Below, in pieces: positions 26,838 to 36,044 of a stretch of DNA of 64,000 nucleotides. Source of the DNA: Ohtaekwangia koreensis (GTDB taxonomy: Bacteria; Bacteroidota; Bacteroidia; Cytophagales; Cyclobacteriaceae); NCBI RefSeq assembly GCF_900167975.1, contig NZ_FUZU01000001.1:1460580-1524579 (forward strand). Reading direction: 5' to 3'. The notes beneath the pieces are model-generated. The model saw only the letters and a program-made list of their open reading frames with translations. It had not been told where the DNA came from and ran no database searches. The number at the start of each line of letters is the position of its first letter. Position 1 is the stretch's first letter. The position numbers were made by a program, and so were the translations under genes.

Positions 26838-29800
26838 ATGAAAAAAACGCCCTTCCTGATTTACCCGATTATTTTTATAGCACTGCTCATCAGCAGTTGT
26901 AAGAAAGAAAGTAAAACGTTGTTTCGGCTGTTGCCCTCTGGTGAGACGGGAATCACATTTAATAACGTGATTCAGGATAACGACTCCTTTAACATTTTGT
27001 CATACGAGTATATTTACAACGGTGGGGGTGTTGGTGTAGCAGATTTTAACAATGATGGGTTACAAGATGTATTCTTTGCAGGTAACCTTGTCTCCAACAA
27101 ACTCTATATAAACCTGGGGGATCTCAAGTTTAAAGATATATCTGACGCGGCAAGTATATCAGGCAACGGACGTTGGTGTTCTGGTGTTACCGTAGTGGAT
27201 ATTAATAACGATGGTTGGATGGACTTATACGTTACGGCTACGATGAAAGCCGATTCAGCCGATCGCAAAAACATGTTGCTGATCAATAAAGGTCTTAACA
27301 AGGAAGGTGTGCCCACCTTTGAAGATCAGGCAGAGAAATATAGGCTGGCGGATTCAGGGTATAGCACTGCCGCTGCTTTTTTTGATTATGATCGCGATGG
27401 TGATCTTGATCTGTATGTTTTAATCAATCAACGACTCAATAACTTTCCAACAAATTATCGCCCGAAAATAACGGATGGCAGTTCGCCCAATAACGACAGG
27501 CTATATCGAAACAACGGAGATGAAACATTTACCAATGTTACGAACGAAGCAGGTATAACATTCGAGGGATTCGGACTTGGTTTAGCTATTTCTGATTTTA
27601 ATAAAGACGGCTGGCCGGATATATATGTGTCCAATGACTATATCTCCAATGATATTCTGTATATCAATCAAAAGAACGGGACATTCCAAAATAAGACAGC
27701 GGAATATATAGGGCATCAAAGCCAGTTCTCTATGGGGAACGATGCTGCTGACTTTAACAACGATGCATGGCCCGACATCATTACCCTGGATATGCTTCCG
27801 GAAACCAATGACCGTAAGAAGACAACCATCAGCAATAAAAGTTATCAAACCTATATTAATACAGAACAGTATAAATATGAATATCAGTATGTGCGGAACA
27901 TGCTTCACCTTAATAATGGTTTAGCGCAGGGTATAAAATTCAGTGAGATCGGGCAGTTATCAGGTGTACACCAAACAGAATGGAGTTGGTCGCCACTCAT
28001 GGCAGACATTGACAATGACGGCTTGAAAGATATATTGATCACCAACGGATTTCCGAAAGATATAACGGATAAGGACTTTGCTAACTACCGCGCAGATGTC
28101 GGAAACTTTGCAAGCATCGGACATTTGAATGATTCGATACCCGTTATAAAAATTCCCAACTATGCCTTTCGCAACAACGGTGATCTTACCTTTAGCAATG
28201 TCACAACGCAGTGGGGACTCACCACACCTTCATTTTCCAACGGTGCTGCTTTTGTTGATTTTGATAATGATGGAGATCTCGATTATGTGATTAATAATAT
28301 AAATGCAGATGCATTTGTATACGAGAATACTCTGTATACTGACGATGCTAAAAAGGATTCTGTAAAGAATAATTACCTGCGTATTCGTTTGGTCGGACCC
28401 GCACACAACGTGCAGGCCCTCGGTGCAAAAGTGACGCTTTATCAACAAGGTAAAATCCAGTACCAGGAGAACTCTATATACCGCGGATTCTTATCTTCCG
28501 TGGAGGGTATAATTCATTTTGGTTTAGGTACTGGTGCACAAGCCGATTCAGTTGCAGTGCAGTGGCCGGACGGTAGGGTATCCGTTGTGAAAAGCATAAA
28601 AGCTAATCAGTTAATTACCATAGATTATAAAGAAAGCAAAGATGGCCAGTTGATAGCTCCTGCTGCATCTCAACCAAATGTGTTGCAGGAGACTTCTGCG
28701 GGACTCAATATATACTTTAAGCATACAGAGGAGGATAAAATTGATTTCAATCTTCAACGCACATTGCCGCATAAGTTTTCGCAGGATGGTCCCGGTATTG
28801 CCGTAGGCGATGTCAATCAGGATGGTCGCGAAGATTTTGTCGTGGGAGGTTCCGTTAATTCAATGCCTACTATATTTCTGCAAAGCGCTTCCGGGGCATT
28901 CGAACAAAAATCAATCACACAAAAAGCAAAATTAAAACCGGAGGAAGATGAGGCATTGCTGCTCTTTGATGCAGACGGTGATAAAGACCTCGATCTATAT
29001 ATAGTAAGCGGAAGTATTGAAGGTGCAACCGATGATGATTACCAGGACAGGCTCTATATAAATGACGGTAAAGCGAACTTCAGCAATGCTATAGAAGCGT
29101 TGCCCGATACAAAATCAAGCGGATCATGTGTGCGCGCATCAGACTACGATGGTGATGGTGATCTGGACCTGTTTGTAGGTGGGAGAGTGGTAGCCCGTAA
29201 TTATCCTTTGCCTGCCAGAAGCTATATTTTGAAAAATGAGAATGGTAAATTTCTCGATGTAACGTCAGATGTAGCTCCGGCACTACACAACGCGGGCATG
29301 ATCACCGATGCTATATGGACTGATTTCAATAACGATGGAAAAACTGATTTGATCGCAGTCGGTGAATTTATGCCAATCATGGTTTTTAAAAACGATGGCA
29401 ATAAATTTACTAAAGTGGAGGCATCCGGAATTGAAAATAATATAGGGTGGTGGAATAGTATAACCGCTGGCGATTTCGATCAGGATGGTGATGTAGACTA
29501 TATAGCCGGAAATCTCGGACTGAACAATAATTACCAGGTATCGGAAAAATCTCCGTTAAAAGTTTTCGCGAAAGACTTTGATGGTAATGGAAGCGTAGAT
29601 CCTGTGATGGCCTGCTATATGCGCCAGTCTATGGACGTGGCCGAAATGCATTTATACCCCGTGCATTTCTGGGATGAACTTAATTCTCAAAGCCCTAAAT
29701 TCAGAAATAAGTATTCACGCTATAAACAATATAGTAAGGCAACCATGGAACAACTTCTGCCACAAGAGGATTTGAAAGATGCTTTAGTGCTCGAAGCGAA

Positions 29801-30383
29801 TAACATGAAGTCAAGCTATATAGAAAACCAAGGCAACGGCAAGTTTGCGCTCCATGCGTTGCCTATGCCAGTGCAGGTTGCTCCGGTTAAGGGTTTAGTG
29901 TCCTACGACATCAATGACGATGGCAACCTCGATGTGCTCATGATCGGTAATGATTATGGCAATGAAGTCTTTGCTGGTCGCTACGATGCTTTTACTGGGC
30001 TGGTATTGTTAGGCGATGGTAAAGGTGACTTTAGTGTGATGTCCTCAGCAACGAGTGGTTTCTATGTGCCCGGTGATGCCAAAGCGCTGGCTCGTTTATC
30101 AGGAACAAAAGGGCAATTGTTTATTGCCTCTCAAAACAAAGATAGCTTGAAGGTATTTTCGCCCGCCCGCCCGGCTGCTTTTCAGGAATTCAGACCTGAA
30201 CAACGTGATGCCTATGCGGAGTTTGTATATAGCGATGGACACAAGCAGAAAGTGGAGTTTTATTACGGAGCTGGTTACCTGTCGCAGTCTACACGCAAGG
30301 TTAGCATTCCGAAAGGCGTGAAGTCGATTATTGTGTACGATTCACAAGGAAAGGCCAGGACAGTATCGATATCAGGTGTTTGA
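26838..30383 (+). CDS. FG-GAP/VCBS-repeat lipoprotein with ASPIC/UnbV domain
   Basis: A surface lipoprotein of 1181 residues from the ATG at 26838; an upstream TTG-initiated extension would run through the terminator stem and is rejected. The signal ends IALLISSC. Calcium-loop FG-GAP/VCBS repeats with DFNNDGLQD-type motifs recur throughout (VADFNNDG, VDINNDGWMD, FDYDRDGDLD, ISDFNKDGWPD, ADFNNDAWPD, VDFDNDGDLD). A mid-protein ASPIC/UnbV domain contains RGFLSSVEGIIHFGLGTG and VQWPDGR, and a second propeller follows (VGDVNQDGRED, SDYDGDGDLD, GDFDQDGDVD). Such proteins frequently neighbour SusCD pairs in Cytophagales and are thought to bind extracellular ligands (inference). The role here is likely capture of the same substrate. 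Confidence 0.9.
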   Translation: MKKTPFLIYPIIFIALLISSCKKESKTLFRLLPSGETGITFNNVIQDNDSFNILSYEYIYNGGGVGVADFNNDGLQDVFFAGNLVSNKLYINLGDLKFKDISDAASISGNGRWCSGVTVVDINNDGWMDLYVTATMKADSADRKNMLLINKGLNKEGVPTFEDQAEKYRLADSGYSTAAAFFDYDRDGDLDLYVLINQRLNNFPTNYRPKITDGSSPNNDRLYRNNGDETFTNVTNEAGITFEGFGLGLAISDFNKDGWPDIYVSNDYISNDILYINQKNGTFQNKTAEYIGHQSQFSMGNDAADFNNDAWPDIITLDMLPETNDRKKTTISNKSYQTYINTEQYKYEYQYVRNMLHLNNGLAQGIKFSEIGQLSGVHQTEWSWSPLMADIDNDGLKDILITNGFPKDITDKDFANYRADVGNFASIGHLNDSIPVIKIPNYAFRNNGDLTFSNVTTQWGLTTPSFSNGAAFVDFDNDGDLDYVINNINADAFVYENTLYTDDAKKDSVKNNYLRIRLVGPAHNVQALGAKVTLYQQGKIQYQENSIYRGFLSSVEGIIHFGLGTGAQADSVAVQWPDGRVSVVKSIKANQLITIDYKESKDGQLIAPAASQPNVLQETSAGLNIYFKHTEEDKIDFNLQRTLPHKFSQDGPGIAVGDVNQDGREDFVVGGSVNSMPTIFLQSASGAFEQKSITQKAKLKPEEDEALLLFDADGDKDLDLYIVSGSIEGATDDDYQDRLYINDGKANFSNAIEALPDTKSSGSCVRASDYDGDGDLDLFVGGRVVARNYPLPARSYILKNENGKFLDVTSDVAPALHNAGMITDAIWTDFNNDGKTDLIAVGEFMPIMVFKNDGNKFTKVEASGIENNIGWWNSITAGDFDQDGDVDYIAGNLGLNNNYQVSEKSPLKVFAKDFDGNGSVDPVMACYMRQSMDVAEMHLYPVHFWDELNSQSPKFRNKYSRYKQYSKATMEQLLPQEDLKDALVLEANNMKSSYIENQGNGKFALHALPMPVQVAPVKGLVSYDINDDGNLDVLMIGNDYGNEVFAGRYDAFTGLVLLGDGKGDFSVMSSATSGFYVPGDAKALARLSGTKGQLFIASQNKDSLKVFSPARPAAFQEFRPEQRDAYAEFVYSDGHKQKVEFYYGAGYLSQSTRKVSIPKGVKSIIVYDSQGKARTVSISGV

Positions 30384-30421
30384 GAGAAACTTTTTCTGGG
30401 TATGGCCCCATTTTAAGGTAC

Positions 30422-30497
30422 GATTTTGCTGAAAGTCATAACATTTCTCTCATGTTCATGGAATTTACTGTGCTTATAAATATCTTTCAGCAAAATC
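30422..30497. promoter_or_regulatory. 14-bp inverted repeat upstream of the TM2 gene
   Basis: GATTTTGCTGAAAG (30422-30435) and CTTTCAGCAAAATC (30484-30497) are exact complements, 48 bases apart. The right arm ends 16 bases before the TM2 ATG, so a folded leader RNA would hold the translation start region; a two-site operator is the alternative. Confidence 0.5.
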
Positions 30498-30513
30498 TTA
30501 ATCTACCTATTTT

Positions 30514-30852
30514 ATGGATGCACAAAAAGTTGACATGTACCTTATGACCAATGGGAAATTTTTCGAAGGTCATCAAATCCCGATGATCCGCGAAAGACTC
30601 CTGGCGTTGGATGAATCACGGTTCGCTCAATTACACGCTATTAACCTGAAAGATCCTACAACCATTCTGATTGTATCGATCGTTGGTGGTGGCTTTGCTA
30701 TTGATCGTTTCATGCTTGGTGATACAGGTTTGGCGGTTGCTAAATTGTTGACCTGCGGTGGTTTAGGTATCTGGACGATCGTTGACTGGTTCATCATTAT
30801 GGGCCGTACACGCGAAATCAACGCGCAGAAATTCTTTCAACTTGTAGGGTAA
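30514..30852 (+). CDS. TM2-domain membrane protein
   Basis: A 112-residue small membrane protein. A soluble N-terminal half of about 50 residues is followed by two membrane segments linked by the TM2 signature: GGGFAIDRFMLGDTGLAVAKLL and GGLGIWTIVDWFIIM. The function of TM2 proteins in bacteria is unknown. It is the first of four closely spaced genes (TM2, DUF2752, DUF4870-like, M48 protease) that appear to form an operon devoted to the cell envelope. Confidence 0.85.
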   Translation: MDAQKVDMYLMTNGKFFEGHQIPMIRERLLALDESRFAQLHAINLKDPTTILIVSIVGGGFAIDRFMLGDTGLAVAKLLTCGGLGIWTIVDWFIIMGRTREINAQKFFQLVG

Positions 30853-30870
30853 GACGCTATAAATTCCGAT

Positions 30871-31290
30871 ATGGATCCGAAGAACCGGAAAATATATTGG
30901 ACCCTATTCCTTCTTTCACTGGCCGGGTATATATGGCTGGGCTATCATCTACTAATGCATGATCGCCACCAGGAGGCTGTAACCTTGTGCATGTTCAAGA
31001 ACATCACAGGATTGCCTTGTCCTTCCTGCGGAGTTACCCGGTCAGTACTTTACCTTCTTCAAGGCAATGTCTGGCAAGCGATTTTAATAAATCCGCTGGG
31101 TATAATTGCCGCTATACTACTGATTGTAATTCCACCGATGCTGCTGCGTGACCTCGTGTTGAACCAGCAAAGTCTGGGTATAACATTTCAATGGGCGGAA
31201 GAAAAGATCCGTACTCAAAAAAGAATTTACATTCCATTGATCCTGCTGATTGTTATCAACTGGGGATGGAATATCATGAAAGACTTATAA
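30871..31290 (+). CDS. DUF2752 membrane protein
   Basis: A 139-residue protein with three predicted membrane segments (near 10-28, 65-95 and 118-136). The diagnostic motif of the family is present near residues 46-58: ITGLPCPSCGVTRS, with two cysteines, followed by a segment with LINPLGI. The function is not known; the CPSCG pair suggests a metal or thiol-active site facing a membrane surface. It lies 18 bases after the TM2 gene and 6 bases before the next. Confidence 0.87.
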   Translation: MDPKNRKIYWTLFLLSLAGYIWLGYHLLMHDRHQEAVTLCMFKNITGLPCPSCGVTRSVLYLLQGNVWQAILINPLGIIAAILLIVIPPMLLRDLVLNQQSLGITFQWAEEKIRTQKRIYIPLILLIVINWGWNIMKDL

Positions 31291-31296
31291 ATATAT

Positions 31297-31728
31297 ATGG
31301 CTGAAGTTGTTTCGTTCGCGTACCACCCCGATGACTACGAAAGTGAAAAGGCATCGAACAGTTACCTCATGTCGCTCATAGCCGTCATTGCAGGACTGCC
31401 GTTGCCCATTGTCAACCTGCTGGCTACCGGTTTTTTCTGGTTGAGTAATCGCAAGGGAACATTCTTTGTCCGCTGGCATTGTATGCAGGCGTTGCTTTCA
31501 CAGCTCTTGATACTCTTTATGAACAGTGCCGGCTTCTATTGGACGCTCTCTATTATCTTTGGTGATAATACAATTTCCAATACCTATATAGCCTATATCA
31601 TCACGATCGTGATTTTTAATATCGCGGAGTTTTGCATGACGATCTATGCCGCTGTCAATACGCGCAAAGGTAAACATGTATACTTTTGGTTCTTCGGTCC
31701 GTTAACCGATCAAATTTGTAAATCCTGA
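31297..31728 (+). CDS. DUF4870-like membrane protein
   Basis: A 143-residue membrane protein with about three or four hydrophobic segments. A short soluble head (HPDDYESEKASNSYL) precedes segments containing GLPLPIVNLLATGFFWL, the conserved VRWHCMQALLSQ stretch and a C-terminal NTRKGKHVYFWFFGPLTD. These match the DUF4870/Tic20-like pattern; no biochemical role is established. It is embedded in the TM2-M48 cluster with tight spacing on both sides (6 and 2 bases). Confidence 0.7.
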   Translation: MAEVVSFAYHPDDYESEKASNSYLMSLIAVIAGLPLPIVNLLATGFFWLSNRKGTFFVRWHCMQALLSQLLILFMNSAGFYWTLSIIFGDNTISNTYIAYIITIVIFNIAEFCMTIYAAVNTRKGKHVYFWFFGPLTDQICKS

Positions 31729-31730
31729 TT

Positions 31731-32591
31731 ATGGCTGGCAAGATCTTAACACAGTTCGCAATTATTGCGATATCATTTTTCGGAGTTTGGTTTTTGCTGA
31801 GCAGAATCGAATATATAGGTGATGGCGATGTGCAGCGATTCGCAAAAGAGAGCGAGCGTAAACTCAGTGAAATCATTCTGGAGACGATTACCGCTACGCA
31901 TGATGAGATCGATAATGAGAAAGTAAAAGCAGTACTTGATTCCATCAAGGTTCGTATATGCCGTGCCGAGAAATTGGACTGCGATAAGATAAAGATACAT
32001 CTGGTTCGCAGTAGTGATATCAATGCATTTGCATTACCCGATCATCACATGGTGATATATACCGGCTTGCTGGATTATGCTAATAATGCAGAAGAAGTAG
32101 CGGGTGTAATGGCGCATGAGATCGGCCACATGGAAAAGAATCACGTCATGAAAAAGCTGGTGAAAGAGATCGGTATTGAAATGCTTTTCTCTATAGCTGC
32201 CGGTGATGCAGGGAATGATATATCGCGTGAGACAGCCAGGGTGTTGTCCTCTACGGCCTTTGATCGTAAACATGAACGTGAAGCGGATGCCTTCGCTGTT
32301 GAAAGTCTGGCAAAAGCAGACATTGATCCGCAGCACTTGAGTAATTTCTTTTTTCGCCTGGCGAGAAAAGATGATATACCGGAGGAGCTTGCATGGGTTA
32401 GCACACACCCGGATACAAAAGAGCGCGCTGCCGAAATCATTAAACAGAAGAAAGAATACACCTATAGCAGCAAGCCCATCATTCAATTACCCTGGAAGGA
32501 TGTACAAAAATTCTTAAGTGCAGGAGAGGATGCTGAAGAAACGTTGATAACAATAACCCAAGATGCTGATACTATAGCTGTTGAAGAATAA
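31731..32591 (+). CDS. M48-family zinc metalloprotease
   Basis: A 286-residue membrane-anchored metallopeptidase. A single N-terminal membrane segment (residues 8-24) is followed by a periplasmic catalytic domain with zinc motif HEIGH at 129-133 and the distal glutamate in HEREADAFAVE. The layout FALPDHHMVIYTGLL before the motif is typical of M48 (BepA/YfgC/LoiP-like) enzymes, which trim or degrade envelope proteins. The C-terminal THPDTKERAAEI block is also family-typical. Context with three small membrane proteins suggests that they are partners or substrates (inference). Confidence 0.9.
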   Translation: MAGKILTQFAIIAISFFGVWFLLSRIEYIGDGDVQRFAKESERKLSEIILETITATHDEIDNEKVKAVLDSIKVRICRAEKLDCDKIKIHLVRSSDINAFALPDHHMVIYTGLLDYANNAEEVAGVMAHEIGHMEKNHVMKKLVKEIGIEMLFSIAAGDAGNDISRETARVLSSTAFDRKHEREADAFAVESLAKADIDPQHLSNFFFRLARKDDIPEELAWVSTHPDTKERAAEIIKQKKEYTYSSKPIIQLPWKDVQKFLSAGEDAEETLITITQDADTIAVEE

Positions 32592-32847
32592 TTGCGGGCT
32601 TTTTTTCTGACAAGCTCTGAATTATCATCCGCAGAAAAAAAGTCGAGGTAAACATGCGCTGTAGGTAATCTGATCTTATGATTAGCTGTTAGCGTATGTG
32701 CATCTATAGTAAAGCCTTCGTCATGCGATTCCAGTATGTTCCTAATTGCTATATTTCATAACTAAGTATAACTACTGAAGAGCGAACCGGTATTCGTTGG
32801 GATTTCAGGGCGATGTTTATGACATAGCTTTGCGTGAAAAGTTAATT

Positions 32848-33294
32848 ATGAGTATATCAAACACTACGACCGAAATACTTCACGAAGCAAGTTGGGGATT
32901 TATAGAGTATATGCCGGATGTTCCTTGTTTGCGTTGCGTGATCCGAGGCTTTTCACTGAGCGAAGAAGTTAAAAGTCGTCATAATAAATTGCTGGAATTG
33001 CTGGAAGAAAAAATGCCTTTACACCAAAATAAAATTGGACTTCTCACGGATACCGGGAAAGCAGAGCCTTTATTAGAGATAGATATAAAATGGCTGATGG
33101 AGGATTGGACGCCGAGGCTCAGTCGGCTTGACGCCAGGTATATTGCTGTTGTGATACCCGAGAATGAGTGGGCACAAACCAGTGTTGAAGCTATACGGGA
33201 GATGATGGAAGAAGCAGATAATGGTTTAACTCAAAGGTATTTCAAAGATGATCAGCTTGCGCTAGCCTGGCTTAGGGATGTCGTAAATAATTAG
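32848..33294 (+). CDS. STAS-like (SpoIIAA-like) domain protein
   Basis: A 148-residue soluble protein of unknown role. I choose the ATG at 32848; the frame opens 17 codons earlier with a TTG. The fold pattern, with VIRGFSLSEEVKSRHNKLLELLEE followed by IGLLTDTGKAEPLLEIDIKWLMEDWTPRLSRLDARYIAVVIPENEW and a C-terminal FKDDQLALAWL, is that of the STAS/SpoIIAA-like group. The same pattern recurs as the C-terminal domain of the sensor kinase at 37299-39287. The 256 bases upstream hold an 11-bp inverted repeat (CTTTTTTTCTG / CAGAAAAAAAG near 32604-32651) and otherwise no visible element. Confidence 0.6.
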   Translation: MSISNTTTEILHEASWGFIEYMPDVPCLRCVIRGFSLSEEVKSRHNKLLELLEEKMPLHQNKIGLLTDTGKAEPLLEIDIKWLMEDWTPRLSRLDARYIAVVIPENEWAQTSVEAIREMMEEADNGLTQRYFKDDQLALAWLRDVVNN

Positions 33295-33358
33295 AACGTT
33301 GTTATTTGAAAGGCTAACTATATAGTCTGCAAAAGAAACTATTCTAATCCTGATAACC

Positions 33359-34318
33359 TTACGAAGCTTTTTTACGAGGCGCTCTTTTTTTCGGAGGCTC
33401 TGCAGCTGTTCCAAATAATTCCATTTCCTGCTCTACGAACTTCGGCTCGGGTATAGATAAACCGCAGTGGTTGTTCAATTGCTGAATCAGGTATTTACTT
33501 AGTTCGGGTGAATGCAGCTCTTCGTGCTGGTGCATGAAGAAATATACCTGTTCAATGCCTTGCTCCATCCAGCTTTTAATACGCTGTACCCAATCATCTA
33601 TGCGCGTATAGTCACTGGGATGTAAGCCATTGCCGACAAAACGTATGAAGGCAGTAGGTGTTGTGAGCCGCATGTGTACACAATCTCTGCGGCCGGAAGC
33701 ATCCGTAATAATGGCACCGGCTTTATTCTTTTCCAGCATATTGAATGCAGCTTGAAAAGCAGTTTCATTTGAAAACCATTCAGCATGTCTGAACTCAACA
33801 AAGAGCTCTATATCTTTTGGTAAAGATTGTATAAACGCCTCGATGGTATCTTGTGTTTTTGGAGCCATGCCCGGATGCGGCATCAAAAATATAGGACCGA
33901 GATTATCTTTGAATCCAGATATACCTTCCAGGAAACGGTCTGTTAATTCCTTCACATCTTTCAGCCGTTTCATGTGTGTGATCTGGTCTGTAAACTTCGG
34001 ACAGAATTTAAAATTCTCTGTCACTTTACCAGCCCAGCCTTGTGTCTGTGCAACGGTAGGCATACGGTAAAACGTAGCATTCAACTCGATGCAATTAAAA
34101 TGACTTGCATAGTGCTTCAGGAAGTCGGCTTCCTTGGTTCCCTTCGGATAGATCTTTCCAACCCAATCCTTGCGTCCCCACTTGGCACAGCCAACAAAAA
34201 TTTCAGGCTTCTTCTTCGAAGCATTTGATTTTAACAACTGCGTTGTTTCCTGGCGATCAGGAGGAAGTTTGAAATCAACTTTCTCAAGCTCTTCTGAAGT
34301 TATGCGTCCGAATTCCAT
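33359..34318 (-). CDS. DUF72-family protein (YecE-like)
   Basis: A 319-residue cytosolic protein of the DUF72 family, a TIM-barrel fold whose biochemical role is unknown. Conserved features are IFVGCAKWGRKDWVGKIYPKG at the start of the domain (about residue 40), the FNCIELNATFYRMP block (about 75-88), FCPKFTDQITH, and PKDIELFVEFRHAEWF in the second half. The first 38 residues are a low-conservation extension, and the last 12 are lysine and arginine rich. It is transcribed leftward, 48 bases after a small membrane protein gene. Confidence 0.88.
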   Translation of the reverse strand: MEFGRITSEELEKVDFKLPPDRQETTQLLKSNASKKKPEIFVGCAKWGRKDWVGKIYPKGTKEADFLKHYASHFNCIELNATFYRMPTVAQTQGWAGKVTENFKFCPKFTDQITHMKRLKDVKELTDRFLEGISGFKDNLGPIFLMPHPGMAPKTQDTIEAFIQSLPKDIELFVEFRHAEWFSNETAFQAAFNMLEKNKAGAIITDASGRRDCVHMRLTTPTAFIRFVGNGLHPSDYTRIDDWVQRIKSWMEQGIEQVYFFMHQHEELHSPELSKYLIQQLNNHCGLSIPEPKFVEQEMELFGTAAEPPKKRAPRKKAS

Positions 34319-34366
34319 TGTGAAAGATACCGTATCGGAAAACTTTATCCAAAGGTTTGGAAGGAG

Positions 34367-34564
34367 CTATCGCAACCATTTTTTTACAACGTGCCCCTTC
34401 CACATCCAGAAACCGGAGAGTATAACCAATGGAAGGATTACCCAGCGAACCATTGCAGCAGCTTCAGCTATAGTCGATACCGGGCCGTATACAAAACCGA
34501 TGATCGGTATACTTGCCAGAATGTGAAACCACCGGATGATTTTTCGTTCCGTTGCTGCATTCAT
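34367..34564 (-). CDS. Small two-helix membrane protein, hypothetical
   Basis: A 65-residue protein with an N-terminal basic amphipathic stretch (ATERKIIRWFHI) and two hydrophobic segments, ending in a basic tail (KKWLR). I do not recognise a named family. It lies between the DUF1579-like and DUF72 genes on the same strand, and its start is followed by a clean frame with no competing gene on the opposite strand, so I accept it. A 12-bp palindrome ATATACGTATAT lies just upstream (about 34577-34588). Confidence 0.55.
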   Translation of the reverse strand: MNAATERKIIRWFHILASIPIIGFVYGPVSTIAEAAAMVRWVILPLVILSGFWMWKGHVVKKWLR

Positions 34565-34607
34565 AGTATTGGTGATTTATATACGTATATGATATAGTAT
34601 ATTTGGA

Positions 34608-35156
34608 TTACTCAGTTTTAGTAAGATGCATGTTGAAAAAGTTATTCCATGTGGTTCCGTCTTGCGAGAACTCACCGGTTTCGTCCCAGGTCTTCTTTAC
34701 AGGATCAAGCGCGATTGCATACCGCATCTTTCCACGCCCCGGTATATCAAATCCCCATTGAAATGTATTCTCTCCCGTAACCTTTACCCAGGCATCTGTA
34801 CTACGGCCATCTTTCAGATATGATTTAAATTTATACTGGTCAGTACTTTTATCATACGAAAGTATAGCCAGCGCATGATGAACAACGAAGTCTTGCTTGG
34901 TGGCAGGATCAAATGTCTTACCAATTCCTTCAACCAACAATATCATTCCATCAAGTTTTGATTCGATGCGTTCATCCATGGTTGCTTTGCGCGGTTCACC
35001 GGGCCCCATGCGCATGAAGCTTTCACCTTGCCAGCGGCCAACCCAGGCAGCAAATACTTTCATCTTCTCCTTGTCGCCTGTCTCTTGTGCGAAAAGTGTT
35101 CCGGTAGTAATTGCATGAAGTAAAATGGAGAGAATTAAAATCAGAAGGTTTTTCAT
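34608..35156 (-). CDS. Secreted DUF1579-like protein
   Basis: A 182-residue protein with a signal peptide (LLILILSILLHAITTGTLFAQ). The mature part begins with a helix and the pattern FAAWVGRWQGESFMRMGPGEP, then DGMILLVEGIGK and later YKFKSYLKDGRSTDAWVKV, which is the lipocalin-like beta-barrel pattern of DUF1579 and related proteins. No activity is established. It follows the winged-helix regulator gene after 11 bases and is probably part of that operon. Confidence 0.65.
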   Translation of the reverse strand: MKNLLILILSILLHAITTGTLFAQETGDKEKMKVFAAWVGRWQGESFMRMGPGEPRKATMDERIESKLDGMILLVEGIGKTFDPATKQDFVVHHALAILSYDKSTDQYKFKSYLKDGRSTDAWVKVTGENTFQWGFDIPGRGKMRYAIALDPVKKTWDETGEFSQDGTTWNNFFNMHLTKTE

Positions 35157-35167
35157 ATAGGGGGTGT

Positions 35168-35452
35168 TTATTTGTTGATGTATTGTTTCAGGTTATTAAC
35201 ATAGTCTTCGAAAGCCTTAATACCTTTCTTTGTGATGCTGCAAGTAGTAAGAGGCTTCTTGCCGCGGAATGATTTTACGATTTGTATATATCCGGCTTCT
35301 GAAAGTTTATCAAGTTGTACACTTAGATTGCCCGCTGTACTTTTTGTTTTCTCTTTCAAAAAGGTAAACTCAGCAGACTCCACACTGATCAATAAAGACA
35401 TGACCGCCAGTCGTAATTGTGAGTGTAACAGAGGATCGAGATCGTTGAACAT
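35168..35452 (-). CDS. Winged-helix transcriptional regulator
   Basis: A 94-residue single-domain winged-helix DNA-binding protein. The N-terminal helix LHSQLRLAVMSLLIS precedes the recognition unit (FLKEKTKSTAGNLSVQLDKLSEAGYIQIVKSFRGKKPLTTCSITKKGIKAF), a pattern shared with PadR/MarR-like 'HTH_34' regulators. No effector domain is present. The start overlaps the stop of the upstream membrane protein by one base. A dyad in the promoter of this operon makes autoregulation likely. Confidence 0.82.
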   Translation of the reverse strand: MFNDLDPLLHSQLRLAVMSLLISVESAEFTFLKEKTKSTAGNLSVQLDKLSEAGYIQIVKSFRGKKPLTTCSITKKGIKAFEDYVNNLKQYINK

Positions 35453-36024
35453 TAATCTTCGTGCTTGTTCTTCAATATATAGCCTGGCACCAGGTAGCCG
35501 CAGAGTATAGCCACAGCACCAGCAAGCGATTGCATTTCATTCGGCACCAGGAAGCTGATGATTCCAAATACCCAGAACAGAATTCCACCAATCATTAAAG
35601 GTTTGAACCGGAGAATTATACCCGACACAAAGGTTGGTACGGCACTCATGATCAATATGATCGGTCCGATCTGAAAATTGATTTTATAGCCAAAAGCTAC
35701 CACTGTAAAAATACAGATAGCATAGCACATCCAAAGTGAAGCACTGATCCGGTCAAAATGTGACGAAGCAGATTTGTCTGCGTTCTGTTTAATGCTCCTA
35801 TATATAGTATAGATCCAGGCAGGTATCGTGATGACCCAAACAATATAGGGACGTTGATAATCAAGCATGGAAAGCACAAACATGCCCAGGTTGGCTAGCG
35901 CTACTACCCATCCCCACAAAAGAAAATAGAAGCTGTTACGTTGAACATTTCCTTTGGCCTGATCGATCATGCTGGTAATGATGGACAGACTTTGTTGAGC
36001 GCTGAGATTCTCGGGTTCTTTCAT
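35452..36024 (-). CDS. Integral membrane protein linked to a winged-helix regulator
   Basis: A 190-residue protein with a soluble N terminus of about 25 residues and about five membrane segments (near 30-50, 57-72, 93-110, 115-135 and 140-185). I recognise no named family. Genes of this size next to a small winged-helix regulator are common in Bacteroidota and often sit in one operon, as here: the membrane protein, the regulator (one-base overlap) and a secreted DUF1579-like protein. A role in sensing or in envelope stress is possible but not shown. Confidence 0.7.
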   Translation of the reverse strand: MKEPENLSAQQSLSIITSMIDQAKGNVQRNSFYFLLWGWVVALANLGMFVLSMLDYQRPYIVWVITIPAWIYTIYRSIKQNADKSASSHFDRISASLWMCYAICIFTVVAFGYKINFQIGPIILIMSAVPTFVSGIILRFKPLMIGGILFWVFGIISFLVPNEMQSLAGAVAILCGYLVPGYILKNKHED

Positions 36025-36044
36025 ATAGGGTGGTTATACGATGA

